Source: Streptomyces cellostaticus
GTDB lineage: Bacteria > Actinomycetota > Actinomycetes > Streptomycetales > Streptomycetaceae
Reading direction: 5' to 3'
DNA: 64,000 bases
NCBI RefSeq assembly: GCF_001513965.1
Contig: NZ_KQ948016.1
Coordinates: 521,241-585,240, forward strand
Shown here: piece by piece, positions 42,338 through 57,128 of the stretch
Layout: every line of letters starts with the position of its first letter
Position numbering within the stretch: the stretch's first letter is position 1
Made by a program: the position numbers and the translations under genes
Notes under the pieces: generated by a model
The model's database searches: none
Seen by the model: only the letters and a program-made list of their open reading frames with translations
What the model was told of the DNA's origin: nothing

Positions 42338-43027
42338 ATGACTACCGGGGTTCGCCGCAGGATGGGCGTCGAGGAGCGACGGCAGCAGCTGATCGGCGTC
42401 GCGCTCGACCTGTTCAGCCGCCGCTCGCCCGACGAGGTCTCCATAGACGAGATAGCGTCGGCGGCGGGCATCTCGCGCCCGCTGGTCTACCACTACTTCC
42501 CCGGCAAACTCAGCCTGTACGAAGCCGCGTTGAAGCGTGCCTCGGAGGATCTGGCGGGCCGGTTCGCGGAGCCGCAGGAAGGTCCGCTGGGGGCCCGGCT
42601 GCTGCGCGTGATGCGCCGCTACTTCGACTTCGTGGAGGGACACGGCCCCGGCTTCTCGGCGCTGATGCGCGGCGGCCCGGCCGTCGGTTCCTCGACGACC
42701 AACGCGCTCATCGACTCCGTACGCCAGTCAGCCTACGAACAGATCCTGTCGCATCTGGGCGTCTCCGAGGCACCCGCGCGCATGGAACTGCTCGTCCGCT
42801 CCTGGATCTCGCTCGCCGAGTCGACGGCGCTGATCTGGCTGGACGGCCGGCGCATCCCGCGCGCCGAACTGGAACTCCAGCTCGTGCACGACTTCGCCGC
42901 GCTGGCGGCGGTGAGCGCCGCCTACGACACCGAGATGGCCGCCCTGCTGAACAGGATGGTCAAGGACGAGCCGGCCGACGGGCCCTTCGCAGAGCTCGTC
43001 GGCCGACTGATGTCCCTGGCCCCCTGA
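42338..43027 (+). CDS. TetR-family transcriptional regulator
   Basis: The 229-residue regulator has the N-terminal HTH RRQQLIGVALDLFSRRSPDEVSIDEIASAAGISRPLVYHYFPGKLSLYEAALKRA. A helical ligand-binding domain follows. It lies 36 bases downstream of the reductase gene on the same strand, so it may regulate this three-gene group. A defined operator is not seen. Confidence 0.9.
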   Translation: MTTGVRRRMGVEERRQQLIGVALDLFSRRSPDEVSIDEIASAAGISRPLVYHYFPGKLSLYEAALKRASEDLAGRFAEPQEGPLGARLLRVMRRYFDFVEGHGPGFSALMRGGPAVGSSTTNALIDSVRQSAYEQILSHLGVSEAPARMELLVRSWISLAESTALIWLDGRRIPRAELELQLVHDFAALAAVSAAYDTEMAALLNRMVKDEPADGPFAELVGRLMSLAP

Positions 43028-43038
43028 GGGCCCGGCCT

Positions 43039-43401
43039 CTAGCGGTCGAACTTCCGGTACGAGGGATCCAGGTCGCGGATCTCGGCGGAGGCGTGCAGGG
43101 CGAAGCCCTTCTCCGCCACGTGGCCCCGGAGCAGTTCCAGCACGGTCTGGGTGAGCCTCGCCTTCGTCTCGTCGCTGCGGCCGGCGAGGAGCCCGATGGT
43201 CACGTGCACGATCGCGTGCCCGTGCTCCGCCGGGTCCTCGTATCCGTACGCCGTGAACGCGCCGGGCCGGAACTGCGTCTTGCAGGCCTCCGGCTTGGCC
43301 GCCGCGATCTCCACGGTCGCCTCGTGCAGCGCCCGCGCGAAACCCGCGCGGTCGAAGGCGGCCTCCATCGTGTGCGAGTAGTCGACGGTGATCTGCGGCA
43401 T
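43039..43401 (-). CDS. 5-carboxymethyl-2-hydroxymuconate isomerase-like protein
   Basis: The 120-residue protein starts MPQITVDYSHTMEAAFDRAGFARALHEATVEI and has the tautomerase-fold CHMI signature: N-terminal Pro after Met, FRPGAFTAYGYEDPAEHGHAIVHVTIGLLAGRSDETKARLTQTVLELL. Pro2 would be the general base. CHMI isomerises a homoprotocatechuate degradation intermediate, but no other pathway gene is nearby. ATG 43401 is preferred, with AGGAG 6 bases upstream. It converges on the TetR gene with 11 bases between. Confidence 0.85.
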   Translation of the reverse strand: MPQITVDYSHTMEAAFDRAGFARALHEATVEIAAAKPEACKTQFRPGAFTAYGYEDPAEHGHAIVHVTIGLLAGRSDETKARLTQTVLELLRGHVAEKGFALHASAEIRDLDPSYRKFDR

Positions 43402-43437
43402 GGGCACTCCTGTTCTACGGCGACGACCCGACCGACC

Positions 43438-48810
<5,373 letters not shown>

Positions 48811-49010
48811 AGGCGGTAACTCCTAGCGAATGCGGCTCTCTTGGGTCCGACCCCGCGCGACCGTACCGCTGGCGAAAGGTTTACAGCAAGACCCTTGAAA
48901 TTCATAGCAAGGAGTTTCAACGTCAACCTTGACGCGGGCTTCTCAACTGCCCCACGCTCACGGGTTGTTGAACGCTGTCCCTTTTTTCGGAGATCCGTTC
49001 GGAGCCGCAC
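48811..49010. promoter_or_regulatory. divergent promoter region of amylopullulanase and alpha-amylase genes
   Basis: The 200-bp gap holds both promoters. GCAAG-type elements resembling MalR/Reg1 sites occur: CAGCAAG at 48884-48890 and the inverted pair CCTTG (48893-48897)/CAAGG (48908-48912), with TTGAAA/TTTCAA arms around it. Glucan-dependent control by MalR is inferred from the similarity to the malE-malR gap. Confidence 0.5.
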
Positions 49011-51084
49011 ATGAACAGACACCGACCCCCGGGTGCCCTCCGCCGCACCGCGACCGCCGCAGCCGCAGGCGCCCTCGCACTGGCCGGAGCCATCGCCCTG
49101 CCGGCGACAACCCGCACAGGCCGACACCACCGCCAAGGGCGACGTGATCGCCAACCTCTGGGAGTGGAACTGGGACTCCATCGCCTCGGAGTGCACGAAC
49201 ATACTGGGCCCGGCCGGCTACGGCGCGGTGCAAGTGGCGCCGCCGGCGGAGTCCCTCAAACAGTCCAGCTCCTACTGGTGGGACGTCTACCAGCCGTACT
49301 CCTACGACCTGAACAGCCGCTTCGGATCGCAGGCGAAGTTCGCCGCGATGATCACGGCCTGCCACCAGGCGGGTGTGAAGGTCTACACCGACGCGGTGAT
49401 CAACCACACGGCCGCGCAGACCGGCACGGGCTACAACGGCACGACGGTCACCAACAAGTACGACACCCCGCAGTGGGACCGCTCCGACTACCATGACTCG
49501 ACGTCGTGCCCCACGTCCGACCTGACGATCCAGGACTACTCGAACCTCACCCAGGTCCAGAACTGCGAGCTCCTGGGCCTGCCCGACCTGAAGACGGGTT
49601 CGGACACGGTCCGCGCGGGCATCGCGAACTTCCTCAACAGCCAGCTCGCCCTCGGCGTCGACGGCTTCCGCGTGGACGCGGCCAAGCACATCCCCGAGAC
49701 CGACCTGGCGGCGATCGAGTCCAAGCTGACGAACACCACGTCGGGCTCGGCGCCGTACGTCTTCCAGGAGATCTACCCGGGCTCGACCCCACAGCCCTCG
49801 GACTACTACGCCTCCGGTGACGTCCTGGACTTCACCTACGCGAGCAGGCTGAAGTCGGCGTTCCAGGGCAACGTGAGCGACCTGTCCTCGATCGAGAGCA
49901 GCGGCATCCTGCCCGCCGCCGACTCGGTGTCGTTCGTGACGAACCACGACACCGAGCGCAACGGCCTGCACATGTCGTACAAGGACGGCGACACCTACAA
50001 GCTGGCGAACCTCTTCCAGCTCGCCTACAAGTGGTCGACCCCCACGGTGTACGCCAGCTGGGAGTGGACCCAGAGCGACCAGGCCCCGCCGAACTCCTCG
50101 GGCTTCGTCACGGACACGGACTGCTCCAGCGGCTCCTGGTACTGCCTGGACCGCGACACCGCCGTCGTCGGCATGGTGGCCTGGCACAACGCGGTCGACA
50201 CGGCGGCCGTCTCCGACCGGCAGACCAAGTCGTCGTCGGTGATCGGCTTCGGCCGCAGCGGCGCGGGCTTCTTCGCGCTGAACAACGGCTCGTCGTCGGC
50301 GACGTACACCTTCACGACGGGCATGGCGGACGGCACGTACGCGAACGTCATCGACGGCGGCGCGACGAAGGTGACGGTGTCGGGCGGCAGCGCCTCGATC
50401 ACCATCCCGGCAAAGGGCGCGGTCGCCTTCTCCAACGCGTCCTACACCTGCACGGTGGGCTGCGGCGACACGGGCGGCGGCGGTTCGACGTCGACGGTGA
50501 GCGCGACCTTCAACGAGTACGCCTCCACGGCGTCCGGCACGAACGTGTACGTCGTCGGGTCCCTCTCGGCGCTGGGCGGCTGGGACACCTCGAAGGCGGT
50601 CAAGCTGTCGTCCTCCGGCTACCCGGTCTGGTCGGGGGAGGTGAGCGTGCCGGTCAACACCTCGTTCGCATTCAAATACATCAAGAAGGACAGCTCGGGC
50701 CATGTGACCTGGGAGTCGAACGCCAACAGATCGGCCGCCACGACCACCTCGGCGCTGTCGCTGAACAACTCCTGGAACGTGGCGAACGCGAGCGCGACCG
50801 ACATCACCTTCAACGAGACCGCGACGACCGACCTGGGCACCGACGTCTACGTCGTCGGCTCCGTCCCCTCCCTCGGCTCCTGGAACACGAGCGACGCCAT
50901 TGCGCTGTCGTCGGCGTCCTACCCGACCTGGAGCAAGCTGGTCATCGTCCCCAAGAGCACGTCCTTCGAGTACAAGTACCTGAAGAAGGACAGCTCCGGG
51001 AACGTGACCTGGGAGTCCGGAACGAACCGCTCGTACACGACGGGCAGTTCGTCCGGCTACACGACGAGCGACACCTGGAAGTAA
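49011..51084 (+). CDS. alpha-amylase with two CBM20 domains; signal peptide out of frame
   Basis: The mature GH13 alpha-amylase shows IANLWEWNWDSIASECTN, GFRVDAAKHIPETD (nucleophile Asp), FQEIYPG (acid Glu) and [11 protein letters not shown]. Two C-terminal starch-binding CBM20 domains follow (TNVYVVGSLSALGGWDTSKAV; TDVYVVGSVPSLGSWNTSDAI). The ATG at 49011 opens a perfect signal peptide (MNRHRPPGALRRTATAAAAGALALAGAIALPAT), but this frame leaves the enzyme near 49110 and later stops. One surplus base in GCGACAACCCGC (about 49107-49113) explains it. Without that base the reading is ALPAT-P-AQADTTAKGD. Either a real frameshift or a sequencing error. In the mature frame the first start, GTG 49033, gives no signal peptide. 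Confidence 0.88.
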
Positions 51085-51092
51085 CCGGTCCA

Positions 51093-51121
51093 CCGGTCCG
51101 CTCCCCTTCGGAGCGGACCGG
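51093..51121 (+). terminator. terminator after alpha-amylase
   Basis: CCGGTCCGCTCC (51093-51104) pairs perfectly with 51110-51121 across a CCTTC loop, 8 bases past the amylase stop. Confidence 0.9.
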
Positions 51122-51153
51122 CGCCGCTGCGTGTGCCGACTCCGCCGGCGGTC

Positions 51154-51723
51154 TCAGTCGGAAAAGGCCCGGGCAAACCCGGCGAGATTGCGCGGGCAGG
51201 CCCATATCTCCCGCGTCATCAGGCGCTCGTACCAGTTCTCCGAGTCCTCGTCGGGCCAGTTCTCCTCATCGGCCAGGGCCGCTTCATGGGCGGCGTCCCG
51301 CTCCGGATGGGCCAGCATCTCCAGGACGTACCGGAAGTTGTCCAGCTCGGCATCGAGCGGCATGTCGTCACAGGGATGCGCTTCATGGGCACAGGGGGTC
51401 TCCCCAAGAGCACGTTCGACCACGCCCATTGCCTCCAGCACGCGGGTCTCGGCCGCCGCGTCCGGGCGGGCGTAGACCACGTAAGGGCCTGTCAGCACCA
51501 GCCCGAGCGTCCACAGGGGGGTCTCCGGTCCGCCGGCCGCCACACTCACCTCGAGGTTCCTTGCGCATTCCACTACCGCGCGCTGCGCATCGCCGAGGTA
51601 GTAGCCGTGCCGGATCTCGTCCCACTCCTCGATCAGGCCGTCCCACTCGGCGGGGGTGGTGGGTGCCGGAACAGGGGGCAACTCGTCGTCGTACCGGTCT
51701 TCGATCGTGTCTGTATGGGCCAC
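51154..51723 (-). CDS. acidic hypothetical protein
   Basis: A 189-residue soluble acidic protein with TTPAEWDGLIEEWDEIRHGYYLGDAQRAVVECARNLEVSVAAGGPETPLWTLGLVLTGPYVVYARPD and a Glu/Asp-rich end (ALADEENWPDEDSENWYERLMTREIW). GTG 51723 is the most likely start, but no clear ribosome site supports it. It lies between two alpha-amylase genes but has no sugar-enzyme feature. Function unknown. Confidence 0.65.
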   Translation of the reverse strand: MAHTDTIEDRYDDELPPVPAPTTPAEWDGLIEEWDEIRHGYYLGDAQRAVVECARNLEVSVAAGGPETPLWTLGLVLTGPYVVYARPDAAAETRVLEAMGVVERALGETPCAHEAHPCDDMPLDAELDNFRYVLEMLAHPERDAAHEAALADEENWPDEDSENWYERLMTREIWACPRNLAGFARAFSD

Positions 51724-51764
51724 GATCAGAGGATGCCATGTACGTCTGACGCCCCCTGGCCTCG

Positions 51765-53141
51765 TCAGCAGCCCGACTTGCCGGCGTAGATCGCCAGTGC
51801 CGTGTTCGAGCCCACAGTGGCGGTGAACTGCCCGCTGGAGTTCACCGTCACCGTCGTGTTGTTCTGCACATTGCAGTACGTGCCGGCCGCCAGCGAGGTC
51901 TGATACGTGCGGGTCAGCGACGAGGACTCGTGGTTGATCGCCACAAACCCCTTGCTGCCCCGCCCGAAGGCGATCGCGTTGTTGCCGTTGTCCCACCAGT
52001 TGGATACGGCCTGGCCCCGTGTCGCGTTGCGGAAGGCGACCATGGACTTGATCTCCGGCCAGGCGTGCTGGCACTTCCAGCCGTCCTGCCAGCAGGCGTT
52101 GACCGTGCCGCCGTCCGGCGGGCCCGCGTCCGCGTCCGACCACTCGTAGCCGGAGTTGATGTCCGGGGCGCCGTAGGGGTAGGCGAGCATGAAGACGTTG
52201 GCCAGGGTGTAGTTGGCGCCGTCCTTGTAGTTCAGGGTCGAGCCGTTGCGTTCCGTGTCGTGGTTGTCCACGAAGACGCCTGCCACCGAACTCTTCAGGT
52301 AGCCCCAGCCCTCGCCGTAGTTGCTCAGGTACGCCAGCTTCTCGTTGGTGAAGACGCGCTTGAGGTCGTAGGCGTAGCGGAACTCCTGGACGTCACCGTT
52401 GCCGGTGTATTCGGAGGGCTGGACGGCCTCGTTCGCGCCGTAGATGACCTCCTGCTTCCAGTAGACGGAGGGGTTGGTCAGGCGGCTCTTGATGTTGGCC
52501 AGGTCGTCGGCCGGGATGTGCTTGGCCGCGTCGATGCGGAAGCCGTCCACGCCCAGGGAGAGCAGGTCGTTCATGTAGCCCGCGATCGTCTTGCGGACGT
52601 ACTCCTCGCCGGTGTCCAGGTCGGCCAGGCCGACCAGTTCGCAGTGCTGGACGTTCCAGCGGTCGGCGTAGTTCGTCACCTGGCTCGTGCAGTCGTCGAG
52701 GTCGGAGGAGGAGTACAGGCCGGGGTAGTTGTACTTCGTGTACGACGAGCCGCCGGTACCCGTGCCCGATCCGGCCGCCATGTGGTTGACGACGGTGTCG
52801 ACCACGATCTTCAGGCCGGCCGCGTGGCAGGTGTTGACCATGTTCTGGAACGACGTGCGGTCACCGAGGCGGCCCGCGATCTTGTACGACACCGGCTGGT
52901 ACGACGTCCACCACTGCGAGCCCTGTATGTGCTCGGCGGGCGGGGAGACCTGGACGTATCCGTAGCCGGCGGGGCCGAGGGCGGTGGTGCACTCGCGGGC
53001 CACCGAGGCGTAGTTCCACTCGAACAGGACGGCGGTGACGTCCTTGGTGCCGGGCGGGGAGGCCTGGGCTTCCGTCGGGTACATGCCAATCGCTGCTGCG
53101 GTCGCGAGGGTGAGTGCCGTGGGGAGGGTTCTGCGTGCCAT
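51765..53141 (-). CDS. secreted alpha-amylase (GH13)
   Basis: The 458-residue enzyme has a signal peptide ([27 protein letters not shown]). GH13 motifs are [20 protein letters not shown] (nucleophile Asp), KQEVIYG (acid Glu) and [11 protein letters not shown] (transition-state Asp). The all-beta domain C ends [17 protein letters not shown]. There is no starch-binding module, unlike the amylase at 49011. It endo-cleaves alpha-1,4 bonds of starch outside the cell. ATG 53141 has AAGGA upstream; a MalR-like dyad lies about 30 bases upstream. Confidence 0.94.
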   Translation of the reverse strand: MARRTLPTALTLATAAAIGMYPTEAQASPPGTKDVTAVLFEWNYASVARECTTALGPAGYGYVQVSPPAEHIQGSQWWTSYQPVSYKIAGRLGDRTSFQNMVNTCHAAGLKIVVDTVVNHMAAGSGTGTGGSSYTKYNYPGLYSSSDLDDCTSQVTNYADRWNVQHCELVGLADLDTGEEYVRKTIAGYMNDLLSLGVDGFRIDAAKHIPADDLANIKSRLTNPSVYWKQEVIYGANEAVQPSEYTGNGDVQEFRYAYDLKRVFTNEKLAYLSNYGEGWGYLKSSVAGVFVDNHDTERNGSTLNYKDGANYTLANVFMLAYPYGAPDINSGYEWSDADAGPPDGGTVNACWQDGWKCQHAWPEIKSMVAFRNATRGQAVSNWWDNGNNAIAFGRGSKGFVAINHESSSLTRTYQTSLAAGTYCNVQNNTTVTVNSSGQFTATVGSNTALAIYAGKSGC

Positions 53142-53168
53142 GTGGGGGTCCTTCGTCCTTGAAGGCGC

Positions 53169-53188
53169 TTGCTGCAACATTTCAGCAA
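53169..53188. promoter_or_regulatory. MalR/Reg1-like dyad upstream of the alpha-amylase gene
   Basis: TTGCTG (53169-53174) and CAGCAA (53183-53188) form an inverted repeat extended by flanking GCTTGC and AACTTGC. Reg1/MalR sites in Streptomyces amylase promoters are built from similar CTTGC/GCAAG elements. Confidence 0.55.
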
Positions 53189-53212
53189 ACTTGCGGTGAC
53201 GCAGATGTTAAA

Positions 53213-53239
53213 GGCCCGCTGTCCGAAAGACAGCGGGCC
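53213..53239 (-). terminator. terminator after alpha-glucosidase gene
   Basis: GGCCCGCTGTC (53213-53223) pairs perfectly with 53229-53239 across a CGAAA loop. It lies just beyond the aglA stop and before the amylase promoter. Confidence 0.85.
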
Positions 53240-53275
53240 GTTGTGAAGTTTATGCAAGAACTTTCAGACGGGCCG

Positions 53276-54946
53276 TCAGGCCACGGTCGTCCACCACACC
53301 GTCGTGTCGGCCGGCACCTTCGTCTCGCCGTCCGCCTCGGTCAGCTCACCGCTGGTGAGCAGGACGCGGCCGTAGGACGGGGTCGTCACGGACTCGCCGG
53401 TCGTGTTCGCCACGCACACGAACTCGCCGCGGCGGAAGGCCAGGACGCCCTCGGGGGCACGGAGCCACTCCACCGCGTCGCCGGCGCCCAGGTCCGGCTG
53501 CGAGCGGCGCACGCTCAGCGCCGCGCGGTACAGCTCCAGCGTCGAGCCCGGTACGCCGCTCTGCGCCTCCACGCTCAGCTCGGCCCAGCTCGACGGCTGG
53601 GGCAGCCAGCTGCCGCCGCTGCCGAAACCGTACGAGGAGCCCTCGCGGGTCCACGGGATCGGCACCCGGCAGCCGTCGCGGAAGCCGTCCTGGCCGGCGC
53701 CCCGGAAGTACGCGGGGTCCTGGCGCACCTCGTCGGGGAGGTCCACGACGTCCGGCAGGCCCAACTCCTCGCCCTGGTAGATGTACGCCGAGCCGGGGAG
53801 CGCGAGCATCAGCAAGGTCGCCGCCCGTGCCCGGCGCAGGCCCAGTGCGCGGTCGCCGGCCGTGCGGATCTGGGTGCCGAGGCCGGGCGGGTTGGCGAAG
53901 CGCGTCGCGTGCCGGGTGACGTCGTGGTTGGAGAGGACCCAGGTGGCGGGGGCGCCGACCGGGCGCATCACCTCCAGGGTGCGGTCGATGACCGTACGCA
54001 GTTCGTCCGCGTCCCACTCCGTGCCCAGGTACTGGAAGTTGAAGGCCTGGTGGAGTTCGTCCGGGCGGACGTAGTTCGCGGTGCGCTCGACGGTCGGGGT
54101 CCAGGCCTCCGCGACGAAGATGCGCTCGCCCGCGTACTCGTCGAGGATCGTGCGCCACTGGCGGTAGATGGCGTGCACGCCGTCCTGGTCGAAGAACGGC
54201 ATGACATCGTTGCCCAGCAGCTTCAGCTGCTCGTGGGAGCCGAGGTCCGGGAGTCCCTCCGCCTTCACCAGTCCGTGGGCGACGTCGATACGGAAGCCGT
54301 CGACGCCCATGTCCAGCCAGAAGCGCAGGATCGAGCGGAACTCGTCGCCGACGGCCGGGTGTTCCCAGTTGAAGTCGGGCTGCTCGGGGGCGAAGAGGTG
54401 CAGGTACCACTCGCCGTCCTCGACCCTGGTCCAGGCCGGGCCGCCGAAGATGGACTCCCAGTCGTTCGGGGGGAGTTCGCCGTTCTCGCCCTTGCCCGGG
54501 CGGAAGTGGTAGCGCTCCCGCAGGGGCGAGCCGGGGCCTTCGGCGAGGGCGCGCCTGAACCACTCGTGCTGGTCGGAGGAGTGGTTGGGGACCAGGTCGA
54601 CGATGATGCGCAGGCCCAGGTCATGGGCGTCGCGGATGAGCGCGTCGGCGTCGAGCAGGTTGCCGAACATGGGGTCGACGGCGCGGTAGTCGGCGACGTC
54701 GTAGCCGGCGTCGGCCTGCGGGGAGGCGTAGAAGGGGCTGAGCCATACGGCGTCCACGCCGAGGTCGCGCAGGTACGGGAGTCTGGAGCGTACGCCTTCC
54801 AGGTCGCCCATGCCGTCGCCGTTGCTGTCGGCGAAGCTGCGCGGATAGACCTGGTAGATGACCGCGTCCCGCCACCAGTCGCGGTGCTTGGCGACGGTGG
54901 CGACGGCGGAGTGGTCGGCCGGGGCTGCAGGATGCTGCTGGCTCAT
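53276..54946 (-). CDS. aglA: aglA, cytoplasmic alpha-glucosidase (GH13)
   Basis: The 556-residue enzyme hydrolyses imported maltose and maltodextrins to glucose. GH13 oligo-1,6/alpha-glucosidase motifs: WWRDAVIYQVYPRSFADSNGDG, GVDAVWLSPFYASPQADAGYDVADY, DLVPNHSSDQHEWF, DGFRIDVAHGLVK (nucleophile Asp), FVAEAWTP (acid Glu) and WVLSNHDVTRHATRF. It has no signal peptide, fitting an intracellular role. ATG 54946 starts MSQQHPAAPADH. It follows malG by 153 bases on the same strand and probably belongs to the mal transcription unit. Confidence 0.94.
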   Translation of the reverse strand: MSQQHPAAPADHSAVATVAKHRDWWRDAVIYQVYPRSFADSNGDGMGDLEGVRSRLPYLRDLGVDAVWLSPFYASPQADAGYDVADYRAVDPMFGNLLDADALIRDAHDLGLRIIVDLVPNHSSDQHEWFRRALAEGPGSPLRERYHFRPGKGENGELPPNDWESIFGGPAWTRVEDGEWYLHLFAPEQPDFNWEHPAVGDEFRSILRFWLDMGVDGFRIDVAHGLVKAEGLPDLGSHEQLKLLGNDVMPFFDQDGVHAIYRQWRTILDEYAGERIFVAEAWTPTVERTANYVRPDELHQAFNFQYLGTEWDADELRTVIDRTLEVMRPVGAPATWVLSNHDVTRHATRFANPPGLGTQIRTAGDRALGLRRARAATLLMLALPGSAYIYQGEELGLPDVVDLPDEVRQDPAYFRGAGQDGFRDGCRVPIPWTREGSSYGFGSGGSWLPQPSSWAELSVEAQSGVPGSTLELYRAALSVRRSQPDLGAGDAVEWLRAPEGVLAFRRGEFVCVANTTGESVTTPSYGRVLLTSGELTEADGETKVPADTTVWWTTVA

Positions 54947-55099
54947 GGCTTCCTTGATGCGTAACGGGGTTCGGGTCATGGGTGTCTGGGTACGGCGGCG
55001 GGTGTGCAAGGCGGCCGCGGTGCCAGCGGGGTCGGATGGGCACCGCGGCCGCCTACCCGCGCGGACAGGCGCGCGGGAGCCCTTGTGCGGAAAGGGGAC

Positions 55100-56005
55100 T
55101 CAGCCCTTCGTGCCGCCTGCGGTGAGGCCGGTGACGAGGTTCTTCTGCACGAGGTAGAAGAACACGGACACGGGTATCGCGATCAGCACCGCGGTGGCGG
55201 CCATGTAGTTCCACTGCGCGTCGTGCTGGCTGACGAAGGTCTGCAGACCGACGGCGAAGGTGTACTTCGAGTCGTCCAGCATGAAGGTGGTCGCGAACGC
55301 GACCTCGCTGACGGCGGTGATGAAGTTGTAGAAGCCGGCGACGGCCAGCCCTGGGCGGGCCAGCGGCAGGATCAGCCGGAAGAAGGTCCCGAAGGGGCTC
55401 AGCCCGTCCACGCGCCCGGCCTCGTCGATCTCGAAGGGGATGGTGTCGAAGTATCCCTTGAGCAGCCAGGCGCTGTAGGGCACGGCCGTGGTGCAGTTGA
55501 TGATGATCAGCGACCAGTAGGTGTCGATGAGACCGAGTTCGCTGAAGATCTCGTACATGGGCACGATCAGGATGGCGATCGGGAAGGCCTGGGTGAGCAG
55601 GAGGACCCACATCAGCGACTTGTAGCCGGGAAAGCGCATGCGCGAGACGGCATAGCCGGTGGTGGCCGCGACGAACACGCCGATGAAGGTGGTGCCGAGA
55701 GCCACGATCATCGTCGACTTGAACCAGTCGAAGAAGCCGGTGTGCTGCAGCACGAAGCTGTAGTTGGAGAAGGTGAGCTTGCCCAGGATCTTGCCCGGGT
55801 GCAGGTAGTCGTCCTTGTCCGGGCCGAGGGACAGGAAGATCAGCCAGGCCACCGGGGCCAGCGCGATCAGGCTCGCGAGGGCGAGGCCGCCGTGCAGCAG
55901 GGCGGCGCCGAGCGGGCCACGCTCGCCGCGCCGGCGGGTGCGGCGCGGGGGCTCGGCGGTGGGGGCGGGCCCGGCCTCGGTCTTCTCAAGGGTCGTGGTG
56001 CTCAT
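55100..56005 (-). CDS. malG: malG, maltose/maltodextrin ABC permease
   Basis: The 301-residue integral membrane protein has six hydrophobic spans and the binding-protein-dependent permease EAA loop, here DEAGRVDGLSPFGTFFRLILPLARPGLAV, which contacts the ATPase. Its position after malF and malE and its C-terminal FFYLVQKNLVTGLTAGGTKG are typical of MalG. The ATPase is not in the window; in Streptomyces a shared ATPase (MsiK) encoded elsewhere normally serves. ATG 56005 lies 20 bases after the malF stop, so translation may be coupled. Confidence 0.94.
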   Translation of the reverse strand: MSTTTLEKTEAGPAPTAEPPRRTRRRGERGPLGAALLHGGLALASLIALAPVAWLIFLSLGPDKDDYLHPGKILGKLTFSNYSFVLQHTGFFDWFKSTMIVALGTTFIGVFVAATTGYAVSRMRFPGYKSLMWVLLLTQAFPIAILIVPMYEIFSELGLIDTYWSLIIINCTTAVPYSAWLLKGYFDTIPFEIDEAGRVDGLSPFGTFFRLILPLARPGLAVAGFYNFITAVSEVAFATTFMLDDSKYTFAVGLQTFVSQHDAQWNYMAATAVLIAIPVSVFFYLVQKNLVTGLTAGGTKG

Positions 56006-56024
56006 GGCAGCGGCTCCTGCGGCG

Positions 56025-57029
56025 TCAGACGGCGAGCTGGTCATTGCGCTTCAGCCAGCGGAAGTAGAAGGAGGTGAAGACAGTGAGGATCGACAGCAGC
56101 AGCACGCCGTACGCGGCGGACTGGGCGAAGTCGCGCGGCTGCTGTCCGAAGCCCAGGTAGTAGGCCCAGGTGACGAGGATCTGGGCGTCGGGCGCGCCGG
56201 TGGGGCCGAACAGCAGGAAGATGATGGCGAACTGGTTGAAGGTCCAGATGATGCCGAGGAGTACGACGGTGGAGCTGACCGAGCGCAGGCCGGGCAGGGT
56301 GACGTGCCGGAACTGCTGCCAGGCGCTGGCGCCGTCCATCTCGGCGGCCTCGTAGAGCGTGGAGTCGATGGACTGCAGGCCGCCGAGCAGGGAGAGCATC
56401 ATGAACGGCACACCGCACCAGGTGTTGACCATGATCGCGGCGAATCGCTGCCAGAAGGTGTCCTCCAGCCACTGCGGCTGGGGCAGGTGGAGCGAGCCGA
56501 GGAACTGGTTGAGCGCGCCGGAGTCGGAGAGCATGATCCGCCAGGAGAAGACGGTCACGAAGGTCGGCACGGCCCAGGGCAGGACCAGCAGCAGCCGGTA
56601 GAAGGTGCGGCCGCGCAGCTTCTGGTTGAGCATGAGCGCGAGGCCGAGACCGATGGTGTAGTGCAGGGCCACGCAGGCGACGGTCCAGAAGACGGTCCAC
56701 AGGAAGTGCGACCAGAACCGGTCGTACGACAGCGGGCCGAACAGGATGTCCTTGTAGTTGTCGATCCCGATGAACTTGTACGTGGCGTCGATGTGGTTGA
56801 CGCCGATGGTGCGGGCCGAGTTGAGGCTGTTGGCATCGGTCAGGGTCAGGTAGATGCCGCGTACCAGCGGATAGCCCACGATGGCGCCCAGCACGACGAC
56901 GACCGGCGCGATCATCGCGTAGGCGTACCAGTACTTCTGCATTCCGTTCTTGATGCGCTGGCCCAGGCCGGGCCGCGGCGCGCGGTCACCGCGGCGGTTG
57001 CCGGTCGCGCGGTCGATGGCGACTGTCAT
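56025..57029 (-). CDS. malF: malF, maltose/maltodextrin ABC permease
   Basis: The 334-residue permease has about six membrane spans and the EAA loop (YEAAEMDGASAWQQFRHVTLPGLRSVSSTVVLL). Its N-terminal basic tail (RATGNRRGDRAPRPGLGQRI) and the LLLVLPWAVPTFV segment match maltose-type MalF. ATG 57029 is taken as start because AAGG lies about 8 bases before it; a GTG nine bases upstream lacks spacing. A stable hairpin separates it from malE, which may lower its expression. Confidence 0.94.
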   Translation of the reverse strand: MTVAIDRATGNRRGDRAPRPGLGQRIKNGMQKYWYAYAMIAPVVVVLGAIVGYPLVRGIYLTLTDANSLNSARTIGVNHIDATYKFIGIDNYKDILFGPLSYDRFWSHFLWTVFWTVACVALHYTIGLGLALMLNQKLRGRTFYRLLLVLPWAVPTFVTVFSWRIMLSDSGALNQFLGSLHLPQPQWLEDTFWQRFAAIMVNTWCGVPFMMLSLLGGLQSIDSTLYEAAEMDGASAWQQFRHVTLPGLRSVSSTVVLLGIIWTFNQFAIIFLLFGPTGAPDAQILVTWAYYLGFGQQPRDFAQSAAYGVLLLSILTVFTSFYFRWLKRNDQLAV

Positions 57030-57075
57030 GTTCGACACCTTCGGGAGATCAGGGGGCGGGCCTGGGCACAGGCGG

Positions 57076-57121
57076 GTGGCCGTCGGATCCTTCCCCCCCT
57101 CGGAGAGAATCCGACGGCCAC
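57076..57121 (-). promoter_or_regulatory. intercistronic hairpin between malE and malF
   Basis: GTGGCCGTCGGAT (57076-57088) pairs perfectly with 57109-57121 across a 20-base loop, starting 7 bases past the malE stop. It resembles the partial terminators or RNA-stabilising structures used to express the binding protein above the permeases. Confidence 0.75.
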
Positions 57122-57128
57122 GTGGGCG

